Positions 11,701 through 22,489 of a DNA stretch of 64,000 bases are shown here, in pieces. A program made the position numbers and the translations under genes. This DNA comes from Ampelocalamus luodianensis. Taxonomy: Eukaryota > Streptophyta > Magnoliopsida > Poales > Poaceae. The stretch spans positions 32,452,657-32,516,656 of the forward strand of contig CM070632.1 of NCBI GenBank assembly GCA_036346255.1. Direction: 5' to 3'. The first letter of the stretch is position 1, and every line of letters begins with the position of its first letter. The notes beneath the pieces were generated by a model. It had not been told where the DNA came from and made no database searches. It saw only the letters and a list, made by a program, of their open reading frames with translations.

Positions 11701-12898
11701 TAAAGTTATGATACTTACTGATGATGGGTATATTTCAGCTAGTGATGGGAACGATACTACTCCGTTTGCTAATTTTGTAGAGGATCCCATAGAGGATGAG
11801 AGATTGGACTGTAGGCCTGGGTCGCTAGATGGAGAGTATATGCTAGTGTGCACACCTCGTGTACTTAGCGTGTCACAAAGCCAGTCTACTGCACAGCGGT
11901 GCAATTTGTTTCAGTCATGGGCGACAGTTAGCAGTAAAGTATGCAAAGTAATAATTGATGGAGGAAGTTATCATAATCTGACCAGCAAGGAGATGTGCAG
12001 AAAATTGGGCTTAAAATATTTACCGCATCCTTATCCTTATCATGTATAGTAGTTGAGCGATGTGAAAGTCAGTCATATGGTCAAGGTGCACTTCAAGATT
12101 GGCAAGTATGAATATACCATTGTTTGCAATGTAGTACCCATGTCCGTTTGTCACTTGCTGTTGGGATGCCAATGGCAATTTGATCGCCATATTTATCATG
12201 ATGGGTATACAAACTGCTATAAATTTAAGTGAAGCAGCACAGATGTGATTTTGTATCCGCTTATACCAACAGAGATAGTTAATGCTGATAAGAAGAAAGT
12301 TGAGGTGAAAATTGAGAGTACACCAAATAGAACGATTCCACCTTCGGTGAGTGAGAGCCACAAGCCAAAATTGAGTGGTAAAAAGAAAAGTGAGGGAGAG
12401 AAAGGTTTAGCAATGTTAGCCACCAAATCAGAGATGGGAGCTTTTTGTGAGAATTCCAATTTGGTGCACTTTGTATTTATGTACAAGGATGCATTGCTTT
12501 CTCTTGATGACTTGACGTCTCTTCCTAGTGGTGTCTCATATGTTTTGTAGGAATTTAGTGACATCTTTCTGGAGGAAGTGCCCGCTGATTTGCCACCAAT
12601 TCGCAGGATAGAGCATCAAATTGATTTGATTCCAGGAGATGACTATGGCGTGAGCTTGACATTCAACGTTGCTGATATATCGCTGTTTTTTGGTGCTGAT
12701 AATCTAGCGTCGAGGACGACACTTTTTCAAGAGGGGGAGGATGATGAGGGCATCCCTACGACACTTTCTTCTCCTCCACCTAATGCTCAAGATATACGCA
12801 TCGAGCTGCTAACTGAACCAATTACAAGAGCATGTGCCAAGAAACTACAAGATCAGGTGAACTTGCTCATTAATGAACATGTCATTAATTTTACATAG
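11700..12898 (+). pseudogene. Protease and deleted pol remnant
   Basis: A retropepsin-like segment near 11940-12010 carries the plant gypsy active-site form IIDGGS. The frame then stops at 12049 and resumes with a hydrophobic LLLGCQWQFDRH segment. A second piece reads EFSDIF...ADLPPIRR...DLIPG, the start of the RT region. At about 12,638 it jumps directly to DYGVSLTFNVADIS, which in complete relatives lies near the end of integrase. The frame then enters the 3' LTR at 12742 and ends near 12898. The missing part is the RT, RNase H and most of the integrase. Confidence 0.8.
12729..12741 (+). promoter_or_regulatory. Polypurine tract
   Basis: AAGAGGGGGAGGA lies immediately before the 3' LTR and would prime plus-strand DNA synthesis. 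Confidence 0.85.
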
Positions 12899-13807
12899 AA
12901 TTTTATACTACCTAAAAATAGTGTTTTGATTGTGCTCAGGTTTGAAGATTCAATGGTCAAAGGAGAAGCTGTTGTTCATGACGATGGTGAGGATATGCGC
13001 AAGATGAGCTACATGCTAGTCCATAACTTGGTGGAATCCAAGAGGGTGGCAAGGAATAAAGAAGGCCGCATGCATAGGAGATTTAATGGAGAGTTAAAAG
13101 GAAGGTTAATGTGGTGTCACTGCATGCTGAATATACGTGTGGAATTCCTTGCATGGCAGTTTCGGGAGGAATAAAGGAGGCTGTCAAGAAGAATTGAGAA
13201 TGACTTTCCAAAAATCCAAATTTGTTGTTGATTTCCAATCCGTGTTAATTTAGGATGCAATATTTTTATTAGCTTTTCAATTCATAATTTAAACAAGGGA
13301 AGAGAGGGGGATTTGGTCAATGGGCTTTCCTTTTTTACTTAGCTGAATCCACGTGGGTTTCTTTTCCTAGTCTGAAATCAAAGGGGATAACTTCCATCCA
13401 AATTGGGATAGGAGTTGGTCAAACTTGGCCGGCCACAAGGTGGGAGGAGCCCCTATGTATTTAGGACATTGCCCATTGTAAAAGGACACACCAACTTTGA
13501 GTAAAGAATTGAACATAAGTTTTTGCTTGTTCTTTCATACCAGAATTTCATGCGAGGATTTATGAGAGAGAATTAGGTGATCCATTGTTCGTTCTACAAC
13601 ACAAGGTCAAGTTTGATTTTCCACTGGGAATTGAGGGCTTGGCGATCTCCATTCGTGGTCTAGCGGCGATTATCCCGGTGTATGTTGGTAAATATCCATA
13701 GAGCTGCAAGTTCGTGCACTGGCACGTGGTGTACAGCTGAGCTTTGTTTGTTGTCAAGCACTATTTATCCATGGTTCTACTCGAGAAGATCATGCCACCC
13801 CGTATCA
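12742..13807 (+). repeat. 3' LTR of the gypsy element
   Basis: 1,066 bp, TG...CA, matching 7935-9021 with scattered substitutions and small indels. It is followed directly by the second GTTTG target copy. Confidence 0.92.
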
Positions 13808-14015
13808 GTTTGGCCACGCTAGGATTAATGGCGTGGCAGTATCTATTTGCCAGTTTGCCATGCCACAGCCAAAAGTGAAAAGTGGATCCCGATCCCCTCC
13901 CGGGTTCACGGACGCCAGTTTGCCATTCCAAATATATAGGGTCATATTTGGAAATAAAGTTGGCAAGGGCTTATTAATAAAACATATTTTTTAAAAAAGA
14001 TTATTTAATAAAACT

Positions 14016-16897
14016 CATTGTGAGAACTTGTAGTTTCATGTCATCTGCTCAGGTCTTTTTGCATATGTTCGAGTACTTCTTGCTATTACTGTTTGAATGA
14101 AAAACTTGTAAGTATGGCCAATGTACATAATGTAGATTGTATGATGGATGTAATATGAATCAATGGAAAACTATACAGATGACAGGGACGCTGAGTGGGA
14201 TGTGATAACACTAGGTGCAAGATATGCCATTCCATGAGATGCATCGGATGTGTCAACGCCATAAACGAGTGATATGTTAATGGATAGGTTCCGTGATGAC
14301 CTTGCAAGGTCTATTGCTCAATCTAGATGATGGCCAAACCAATAGTTAGGATATTATGTGGTCTCTTGTTAGAACATGTTTATCCTTGGAACACTCTTAT
14401 GTAATTCCTATGCTAGCTCTCATTTATCCTTTGAAGAATTCTATGTTAGCAATCAACTATCTTTGGAACGCTCCTATGTAATTCCTATGTTAGCTCTCAT
14501 TTATCCATTTAACAATCCTATGATATCGTACTCAACTGTCATGAGAAATATGAAAACAATCATAAAATTATGTACAAGTTCAAAGGAATAAGATACAAAT
14601 ACAATTCAAGTGTTACAACCAGGGGCAGTGTGGTATATTTGCCTCCAATCCACTCTTTCAGGGTTGTAGAAATGCTTTAGTGAGACAACTCCAAATTCTC
14701 CATGGAACATATCCTTTGTCCTTGGAGAAGCAGCATATGAAACTTAAAAATCTTGGAGAGGAGTTGTATCAATGTAACACCACAACCCAACACTAAGCTA
14801 AGAATGCTACTACTATCCATATTCCCTCTAAATTAAAACCACTAATAATAAATATCGGCAGTACCTCCCTAACTATACTACTACCTAGAGATAATCAATA
14901 GCACAAATAACAATCTATATTACAAACAACTAACACAAGGAAGCAAGAATAAGCATATCACACATATGCTTGGAACCTCGCGCCCAAGAACACGCCGGGT
15001 GCAATTTACTTGCAAAATATTTCTATTCAACATCTGAAACCTTCATCAAGATTCAAGATTAACCATCTATAAGATTCAACTAAACCAAACTAACCATTGA
15101 AAGATCTACTAAAGTAAGCCATATAACTCCATCTATCAACTAAACATGTTTCAACACTAATCATTAATAACCTAATTAATTAAGTCAAATGTGATAATTA
15201 AATTATTATCATTAAACATGGAGCATGTATGCTACCCCCTTCCTGATGCATGTCGCCTCAACAATCACCTAAAATCATAAATTAAATAAGGGTGTGTACA
15301 TGACTCAGCAAGTAGGGGTGCAATCGGGTCGAATATTTCCCGAGTGACCGATTGAACTAATTCAGAGTGTATTCAGGAATGGTAGTCCGTATCCTACAGG
15401 TTTTGTTGGATTTAGAATCGGTATCAGATAGTAATTATCATATTCAGAGCCGGAATCAGGAGAGTGGTTTTTGACAAATAAAGGAATATCTAAGTTTTTT
15501 CTTGGTATATCCGACGCATGCTATTCGATAATATCCAAGACTACTCAGCCCATGGTTGTGGCCTTACCGTGGCCCATCTAATTTCTTATTGCCCAACTGG
15601 ACAAGGGCTAACCCTAGCTGCCTCTACTTCAACTCCATTCTCCATTGATTCATTGGTGGCATGGGCGTCGCTCGTCTCGTCGGCCTCAACTGTGCTGGTT
15701 TGTTCGCCGCTCGTCCCCACCGTCCCATCAGTCACAACTCTTCCCTGTTGGCTTCGATTGCACTCGCTGATCCGCTGCTCGTCCCCATCGTCAGCCGCTC
15801 ATTTGGTGAGTTTTATTATCCCTTTGTGCTTCCTTTCTTTCGAGCTTTGGACATTACATTTGAATGTACGCATTGTGTCTTTGTGTGATCCATATCTCAC
15901 TGCCCCCTCTCTATGGTTACTACTAGCAGTTAACTATATCTATTTTTGCAAGACCATTGGGTGTTAAATATAATTTTATTTGTAGGATGATATGGTGGTT
16001 GACACCGAGAGTGATTGATAGCTGTTGTCTGTTGCTGACATTCTCAAAGAGCTGCTGCCACTTCTTCTATGTTGAATCTGTGAAGAGCTGCTGCCATTTC
16101 TATGATTTATGTAATGCAAAATATTTATGTATTGTTTAGGGATAAGTATCCATGGCTCTATGCCTCTATGGCATGCTATATTGCTATGTATCGTGTTTAA
16201 TGCACTTCTTGAACTTTGTTGGGCAACTTGTTAAGCAGCTACAATATGGTTGCATTTTGGATATGTACGATTAATAGACCAATGTTATATGTGTGATGTA
16301 TGATCTCTGTTTTGCGCATTATCCTACAAAATATTTGTTACCGTATCGAGACCTATCTGTATTTGCTCTGTATTCATGACTGATACTATCAGCATTTATA
16401 TTCGTATCAAACACTATCTGTATCTAACTCCTAATCTGAGAAAAATGTGGAATTAAATAGAAGATGGCTGATTTCCAACCATATCCACTCCAATTACATC
16501 CCTATCAACAAGTACATAATAAAATAATAAACATTACCGTAAACATAAACATAATCATGCCATCTTCCAGATATCTCATTAACATCTATTTATTTTCATT
16601 AATGAAATGCGAATGCTCATGAACATGTCACACAATATCTTTAGCTCGGTGTATAGTGGAGTTCAACGCACGTCGGTGTCGACTCAAGCCCATCCTCCCT
16701 CTTTCATACGGGGACCTCAAGCCCGTCCTCCTATGGAGTGCTTACCAATGTAGGTTGTACTCTTCTAACTCACGTGGGATGCCCACACAAAGTAGGCCAT
16801 AGATACCCGCATAGGTCATCTATTTCCATGTCATGAATGCCTATGATGCCCCAATTTTTCTTTAATCATCTATCATCCATATATCATTAATCATTAT
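14016..16897. other. AT-rich spacer with short duplications and a possible hAT-like fragment
   Basis: GGAACACTCTTATGTAATTC at 14388 recurs diverged at 14465 (period 77). From about 15313 (GTAGGGGTGCAATCGGGTCG) the sequence resembles the start of non-autonomous hAT-type repeats common in plants, with interior motifs such as TATCCGA, but I did not find a matching opposite end, so its extent is uncertain. The open frame at 15518-15967 lies inside this stretch and resembles no family I know. No gene was recognised. Confidence 0.35.
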
Positions 16898-16994
16898 TGA
16901 CGAGGATCTGATAATCCTCATTTTATTATTCCCTAATCATGTAATATGATGTCACATGGTATACCCCTTAATGTTATAAAGGAGGAGTAAGTTA

Positions 16995-17167
16995 GGTGGT
17001 CGTAAGCTTTTCTACGACCACCCCTATAGTCGTAAGTATTTCTACGACTACCTTGTAATCGTAAGTTCTTCTACGATTACGTCCGGTCGTAAGTCTTTCT
17101 ACGACCAGTGTCCAGTCGTAAGCTTTTCCTACGACTACCCCCTGGTCGTGAGTCCTGCTATGACCAG
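16995..17167 (+). repeat. Array of six palindromic hairpin units in LTR U3
   Basis: Six units of about 21-28 bp share the core TCGTAAG-N4-CTACGA. Each can form a hairpin with a loop of about 8 nt. Stems are at 16995-17004/17013-17022, 17027-17034/17043-17050, 17055-17063/17072-17080, 17085-17091/17100-17106, 17114-17120/17130-17136, and one with G-T pairs at 17142-17167. The outer stem bases differ between units (GG, TAG, GTAA, AG, CTGG) but always change on both sides. The array lies about 240 bp upstream of the TATA box. Function is unknown. Confidence 0.9.
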
Positions 17168-17405
17168 CCATGCTATGACTTCTTCACAATTAACTTGGTC
17201 CACTCGCCAGTAGGCCCTATTTACTGTGAAGATCTGAGCAGTCAAGATACGTAGTTATATCTGAAATAACTACAGATAATTCTCCATTATCTCTGATTGG
17301 TAACCGTTAGACAGCGTGGGGGGTTACTACTCTGGTAATTACTCTCATTATTACGTAATAATGAGCGTCTATTGACCCGGAACGACAACCGCCCCTACAG
17401 CATAG

Positions 17406-17413
17406 TATAAATA
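17406..17413 (+). promoter_or_regulatory. LTR TATA box
   Basis: TATAAATA lies about 250 bp before the LTR end, a normal position for the RNA polymerase II start that defines U3/R. Confidence 0.7.
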
Positions 17414-17661
17414 GGTGTCTCTTAGAGATAATGGGAGAGGCTCTTTTGAGAGACAGTCAGTAGCAGTATTAGCGCAAACCTTTTCACTGATTGTAATTAG
17501 GATACCCAATACAATACACACAGGAGTAGGGTTGTTATTCTCATTGGAGAAGGCCCGGACCTGTATAAAATTTCCCGTGTCTCCTTTGTCTGCGTGATCA
17601 ATTATGGAGACCCCCCGAATCAAATAATCTTTACGTAAGATCGGTTCTAAAACACCGACAG

Positions 17662-17679
17662 TTGGCGCCGACCGTGGGG
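17662..17679 (+). promoter_or_regulatory. Primer binding site of the Tat-type element
   Basis: TTGGCGCCGACCGTGGGG starts one base after the LTR end. Many plant Ty3/gypsy elements have a TGGCGCC-type site here. The matching tRNA was not determined. Confidence 0.7.
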
Positions 17680-17731
17680 ATCTTCTGGTAATTCCTTGTC
17701 AACAGTTCTTTCTTTTCTCTTTGATGCTACC

Positions 17732-19792
17732 ATGGCAGGAGAATGGAACGAGGAGAATTGGTTCGACTTGGCCGATTACGCAGACATCGACATAGATGTC
17801 GGCTTCGACTACGAGCCGAGTATCGAATCATCTGACGGTATTGCCACCTCTGGAGATCTTCTATCAGATCTCGGAGATTGCATCATCGCTGGAGTTCAGG
17901 AGGGATCCTTATCCCCCACAACAGTATGCCCAACTGAGGAACCAGCTTCCTCAGGGGGCAAGGGTCAACACGACCACCAACAGGGCTGCCCCAGGACAGA
18001 TTCGCAACACGACGAGAGTCTTTCCTCCAAGTGTTCGAGTCCCCCTAAGGCAGTATGACTTGGCGAGATAGGTTCTGGAAGCCATCATTCCAGAGCTCCA
18101 TCGACATCTGATGGTCCTCTTTCTCCGGATAATTTCGCAGAGAAGAGGATCAAGCACGCTATTCCTCCAAGTCCAACCATCCCGTCGCAGGACACACCTG
18201 CAAACGGAGACGGTTATAACCTGGAGTTCCCCTACCTGGAGGGGTTTACTCCAAGTCGCCAGATAGTGTCACTCGACTACTCCTAAAGCGAGGAGGCCTC
18301 GAGCGCAAGTGGAGGTCATCCACGGGAGGTCTTTGTCATTCCCCTTGATAAGAATCATTCTCCCAGAGGAAGGATTGACGATGCTCCCCGACGGGCACAC
18401 TCTACACCCCCTCGTGGAAATGGCAAGGACACCACCGCTGGCGAACGAGATGAACACTTTAATGAACGTGCATGACATTCTCAACATTCTCGCACTCCAT
18501 TAAAACCAAATCAGGGGTCTGATATAGGCCATTATGAGACAACCCGATGAAGAAAAATAGCAGCTCAGAAAAATCTCCCTGAGCGTGCTTATTTCCAGTC
18601 AGAGAAAGCTCAAGAGCTCCAGCACATCAACGACTTGCTGGAAAATCCGACCCAAGAGCTCGCTCGAGTGCCGGGGTACGATCGCTTCGCATAAGAGATC
18701 GCACAAAGGCTTCGCAGCACGATGGCAAAACACGAGCGTCCTCGTCAACAACAACGGTCGTGAGCGATGCGACTCCATCTTCTGACCACCGTTCGGATAA
18801 CTCGTCGTACGGGAGACGACATGACCCTCGCTCACATCGTTCTCCCGATCCGAGGAAGACTCGTTGGACATCTAGAGACCAACCACCTCCCAAGAGAGGT
18901 GATCTCTCACCACTTCAGGAGCGCAATGTACGACGGCAAGTGGAATACGAGGAGTATTTCCCTCATAAAGCTGGGGCTTATCATAGGTCCAGCCCACCCG
19001 TGGCTGGGTATCGTCGAGTACGATCACCCGGTGACGTTAATCCTTCTTTTTCACAAAGAAAGAGGCAAGAAGTTATCTCTGGATGTCGGGCGTTTTCACT
19101 CGACCTTCGAGCATTTCGCTGGCCACCTCGTTTTCGACCAGCGAACATGGAGAAATTTGATGGAACCCAAAATCCCATCGAATTCAGGAGGAGAGAACGT
19201 CATGGCAAATTACCTTTCGACTGTACTCGAAGTATCGGTTCGATCATGGCTTTTAAACCAGCCATTCGAATCGATTTACTCGTGGCAGCACCTCAGCGAC
19301 CTTTTGCTGGCGAACTTCCAGGGTACCTACAACCGCCCTGGAAAGGAGGACGACCTGCACCGGATAAGACAAAACGATCATGAAACTCTATGCCAGTTCA
19401 TCAGGCGCTTTAGTCAGGTTCGAAATTCTATTCCGGAAGTTTCTGACTCATCCGTGATCAGGGCTTTCAAGCAGGGAGTCCGCAGCAGAAGAATAACAGA
19501 GGACATCGCTTTACATCCTCCTGCCACCGTCGCCAAACTCTTCGAGATGGCCGATAGATACGCGACTGCTACCGAAGTATTCGAGTGGAACAACACTATC
19601 GATTGTGAAGATAATATCCCTCAGGAGGCAGGCGAAAGTGGTAAGAAAAAGGATAAAAAGGCTAGAAAGTCCAAGAATAAGGCCAAGAGACACAAATCTC
19701 CTATCGCCGGTTCTAAGGAGGTCCTGGCCGTAAGCGACAAGGAGCCGCGCAACCCCAAGCAGAATCCCGATCGAGGTAAAGATAAGCGCTAA
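17732..19792 (+). pseudogene. gag of the Tat-type element, frame-broken
   Basis: The frame starts at ATG 17732 (MAGEWNEENWFDLADY), the acidic N-terminal region, and is interrupted by 18058. Several frame changes follow through 18,760. The capsid core is intact over about 19086-19600, with FDQRTW, NYLSTVLEVSVRSWLLNQP and FIRRFSQVRNSIPEV as in the retrotransposon gag domain, ending in a lysine-rich tail. A histidine-containing knuckle follows near 19,818 (CPFHKKEGHDLHNC). The gag shell would form virus-like particles in the cytoplasm. The combined breaks make it non-functional. Confidence 0.78.
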
Positions 19793-19972
19793 GATCGGAA
19801 GAACGACAAACCCAGGTGATGTCCTTTCCACAAAAAAGAAGGGCATGACCTTCATAACTGCCGAGTTTTTCTACGAAAACTCGAAGACTATTACTCTAGC
19901 AAAGGACCACTTCCTACTCTTGAACAGGTAGGCCAGACAAGTGGACGAAAGGAGTGAGATGACGAAGAGGAG

Positions 19973-20326
19973 ATGCCGTTCCAAGATCCACAACACACCA
20001 TCGATCACATCTATGGAGGATCATCGGCATATGAGTCACGGAGACAGCTGAAAGCTGTCGAGCGCGAGGTAAACACAATCGACTCACCTCTCGTCAATAA
20101 ATTACCAAAGTGGTCGGAAGTCACCATCACCAAGAAAGTTCTCGAGAAAGGTGACTACTCGATCCCTTCGACTAGACCAGGTCGGTTCCCGATCGTGGTC
20201 GAACACACCATCAACAATTGTCGAGTAAATCGACTTTTAGTTGATGGTGGAAGCTCGTTAAACATACAGTTTATGAGTACCCTGGACGAGATGCAGGTAC
20301 CCAGGATAAAGGTAAGGCCGGTATGA
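19973..20326 (+). pseudogene. Aspartic protease region of the Tat-type element
   Basis: A 117-codon open stretch holds the retropepsin-like active site as LLVDGGSSLNIQFM near 20230-20275, preceded by an HTINNCRVNR segment. It matches the polyprotein protease that sits between gag and RT. Stops immediately before 19973 and after 20326 separate it from both neighbours. Confidence 0.75.
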
Positions 20327-20809
20327 TATTCATTTCATGGAATCGTACCGGGGTCTTCAACCAAACTGAGCTTCCACCATCAACTTTGGTTCACCAAGCA
20401 ATTTGAGGACACAAAAGATCTCCTTTGATGTGGTCGATTTCGATACGGCATATATGCCATACTCGGACGACCTACTTTGGCAAAATTCTTAATAGCTACT
20501 CATTATGGGTATCAATGTCTTAAGATGCCAGGTCCCAAAGGAGTAATCACAATATATTGTGACAAGAAGATGGCGCACTCTTGCGACCGTCGTTCCCTCG
20601 AAATGGTTGGACAATTACCAACTCGAGATGAAAGTCAGCCTTCGACTAGCAAGTCGAAGCCTAAAGCTGCACCAAAGCCGAATGACCAGGTCAAAAAGGT
20701 TCCTCTGGACGCGGAGGAGCCCTCGAAGACTGTTCGCATAGGGGATTCTTTCGACCCCAAATAGGAAGACGCCCTCATCACTTTCCTCCGAGCAAACACA
20801 GATGTCTTC

Positions 20810-22060
20810 GTGTGGCAAGCATCCGACATGCCCGGAGTCCCCAGGGAAGTGATCGAGCACAGGCTAGCCTTACGGCCTGATAAATTTCCCGTAAAACAGA
20901 AGTTACATAGATTTGCCCCTGATCGACGAGATGCTATTAGGTCAGAATTGAACAAGTTGTTTAAAGCAGGCTTCATAAGAGAAGTCAATCACCCAGAATG
21001 GTTTGTAATGGTTAGAAAGTCGAACGGCAAATGGCGTATGTGCGTAAACTTTACTGATCTTAATAAAGCTTGTCCAAAAGATGATTTTCCTTTATCTCGT
21101 ATCGATCAGCTGGTTGACTCTACTGCAGGATGTGAGATGTTGAGTGTTCTAGATGCATACTCTGGTTACTACCAGATCAATATGTGTTGAGAAGATGAAG
21201 AGAAGACCGCATTCATTACACCATTTGGAATATTTTGCTATGTCAAAATGTCATTCGGTTTAAAAAATGTTAGGGCTTCTTTTCAGCTTTTGATGCAAAC
21301 GACTTTTGCTCCTCAACTAGGCCGAAACTTGGAGGCATACGTTGATGATCTAGTCGTAAAAAGCAGCAAACGGCTCAATCACATCACAGACTTGCAGGAA
21401 ACTTTCAACAACCTCAGAAAATACCACTTGAAGCTTAATCCCGAGAAGTGTGTGTTCGGGGTCTCTTCAGGAAAATTGCTTGGATTCTTGGTCTCTGCAC
21501 GAGGAATTGAAGCAAATCCTGAAAAGATAAAAGCCATCACTCAGATGCGCCCCTCGACCACGAAAAAAGAAGTCCAGAAACTCACAAGATGCATGGCGGC
21601 ATTAAGTCGTTTCATCGCACGTCTAGGAGAGAAAGGACTGCCTTTCTTCAAACTTCTAAGGAAACATGAGGGCTTCGAGTGGTCGGAAAAGGCTAACATA
21701 GCCTTTGAGGAAGTCAAGAGGTATCTTATGAGTGCTCCTATTCTGGTTTTCCCGAAACCAGGAGAGGCGCTCTTAATTTATCTAGCTGCCACGCCATAGG
21801 CAGTGAGCGCAGTACTGGTCGTAGAACGTGAGAACATACAACGACCAGTTTACTATGTTAGCGAAGTTTTACACAGATCTAAGGAGCGTTACCCTCAGAT
21901 TCAAAAACTTTTATATGCCCTCCTCATGTCTTCGAGGAAACTGCGGTATTATTTTCAGACGCACAAACTAGCTGTGCCGTCTCAGTTTCCCTTGGGAGCG
22001 ATCCTCCAAAATAGGAAAACAGCGGGACGCATGGCAAAATAGTCAGTTGAACTTGGAGAG
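20810..22060 (+). pseudogene. Reverse transcriptase and first RNase H of the Tat-type element
   Basis: RT motifs are in order: FVMVRKSNGKWRMCVNF, NKACPKDDFPLSRID, SVLDAYSGYYQI, then a stop at 21190, then FGLKNVRASFQ and the catalytic YVDD near 21332. The connection segment (SRFIARLGEKGLPFFKLL) and the classical gypsy RNase H (LIYLAATP, stop, SAVLVVE, RPVYYVSEVLHRSKERYP) follow. Three stops interrupt the frame (21190, 21799 and near 22042). RT and RNase H together would copy element RNA into DNA inside the particle. Confidence 0.85.
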
Positions 22061-22075
22061 TTCGACATCCGTTTC

Positions 22076-22489
22076 GTGTCCCGAACGGCCATTAAATCCC
22101 AGATCTTGGCAGACTTTGTCGTCGAATGGACAAATACTAAACCTGTTCAGGATCCCCAGTACGATTCCCACGACCAGTGGACGATGTATTTTGACGGGTC
22201 ACTTACGATAAGTGGCTCGGGGGCTAGGGTGGTCCTGGAATTTCCTACCGGAGAGACCTTAAAGTATGCCATACAATTAAACTTTCAGGTCACTAACAAT
22301 GTGGTAGAGTACGAAGGTTTGCTAGCTGGCATACGAGCCGTAAAAGCGCTCTCGATTCGACGACTACTCGTGAGAGTAGACTTTCAACTAGTTGTGAATC
22401 AAGTCGGAAAAGAGTACCAGTGCTCTAATCCAACTATGTCCTGGTACTTATCGGAAGTTCGAAAGTTAGAAAACACTTTTGGGCTTTGA
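22076..22489 (+). pseudogene. Second (RVT_3-type) RNase H domain
   Basis: An uninterrupted 137-codon stretch reads MYFDGSLTISGSGARVVL, then NNVVEYEGLLAGIRAVKAL and RVDFQLVVNQV. This gives the D-E-D arrangement of the plant/archaeal-like RNase H added downstream of the native one in Tat elements. It joins integrase with a frame change near 22479. The domain is intact but the polyprotein around it is not. Confidence 0.8.

Larger units (their letters stand above)
7935..13807 (+). mobile_element. Ty3/gypsy retrotransposon with large pol deletion
   Basis: A structurally bounded 5,873-bp LTR element. The LTRs start TGATGAGGGCATCC and end CCCCGTATCA. The 5-bp target duplication GTTTG is perfect (7930-7934 and 13808-13812). 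Order on the + strand is 5' LTR, initiator-Met-type primer site, leader, gag, protease, the first residues of the RT region, a deletion junction, the C-terminal end of pol, polypurine tract, 3' LTR. Most of RT, RNase H and integrase is missing, and gag carries stops and frame changes, so the copy cannot move by itself. LTR similarity is roughly 95 percent over the first 200 bases by eye, so the insertion is not very recent. Confidence 0.92.
7785..14015. mobile_element. Fold-back/MITE-like element split by an LTR retrotransposon
   Basis: The arm at 7785-7860 (AGTTTTATTATTTAAC..., then CCAACTTTATTTTCAAAT) is matched by the reverse complement of about 13,939-14,015 (AGTTTTATTAAATAATC..., then CCAACTTTATTTCCAAAT). 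Weaker inverted similarity continues inward, with GCCACGCC-type motifs near 7900 and 13,830. Removing the LTR element at 7935-13807 and one GTTTG leaves about 360 bp, mostly inverted repeat, as expected of a fold-back MITE. I could not fix its own target duplication. Confidence 0.6.
16898..17660 (+). repeat. 5' LTR of the Tat-type element
   Basis: The boundaries come from comparison with 55712-56398 on the minus strand, where TGACAAGG follows a polypurine tract. Here TGACGAGG starts at 16898 and the LTR ends CACCGACA before the primer site. It holds a hairpin array in U3 and a TATA box. Confidence 0.85.

Noticed and set aside
15518..15967. 149-codon open frame
   Set aside because: Embedded in repeat-like DNA, with a second overlapping frame and no motif that I recognise.
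16995..17167. Regularly spaced palindromic repeats resembling a CRISPR array
   Set aside because: There are no unique spacers of constant length, units are palindromes with variable stems, the context is an LTR in plant DNA, and no cas genes exist.
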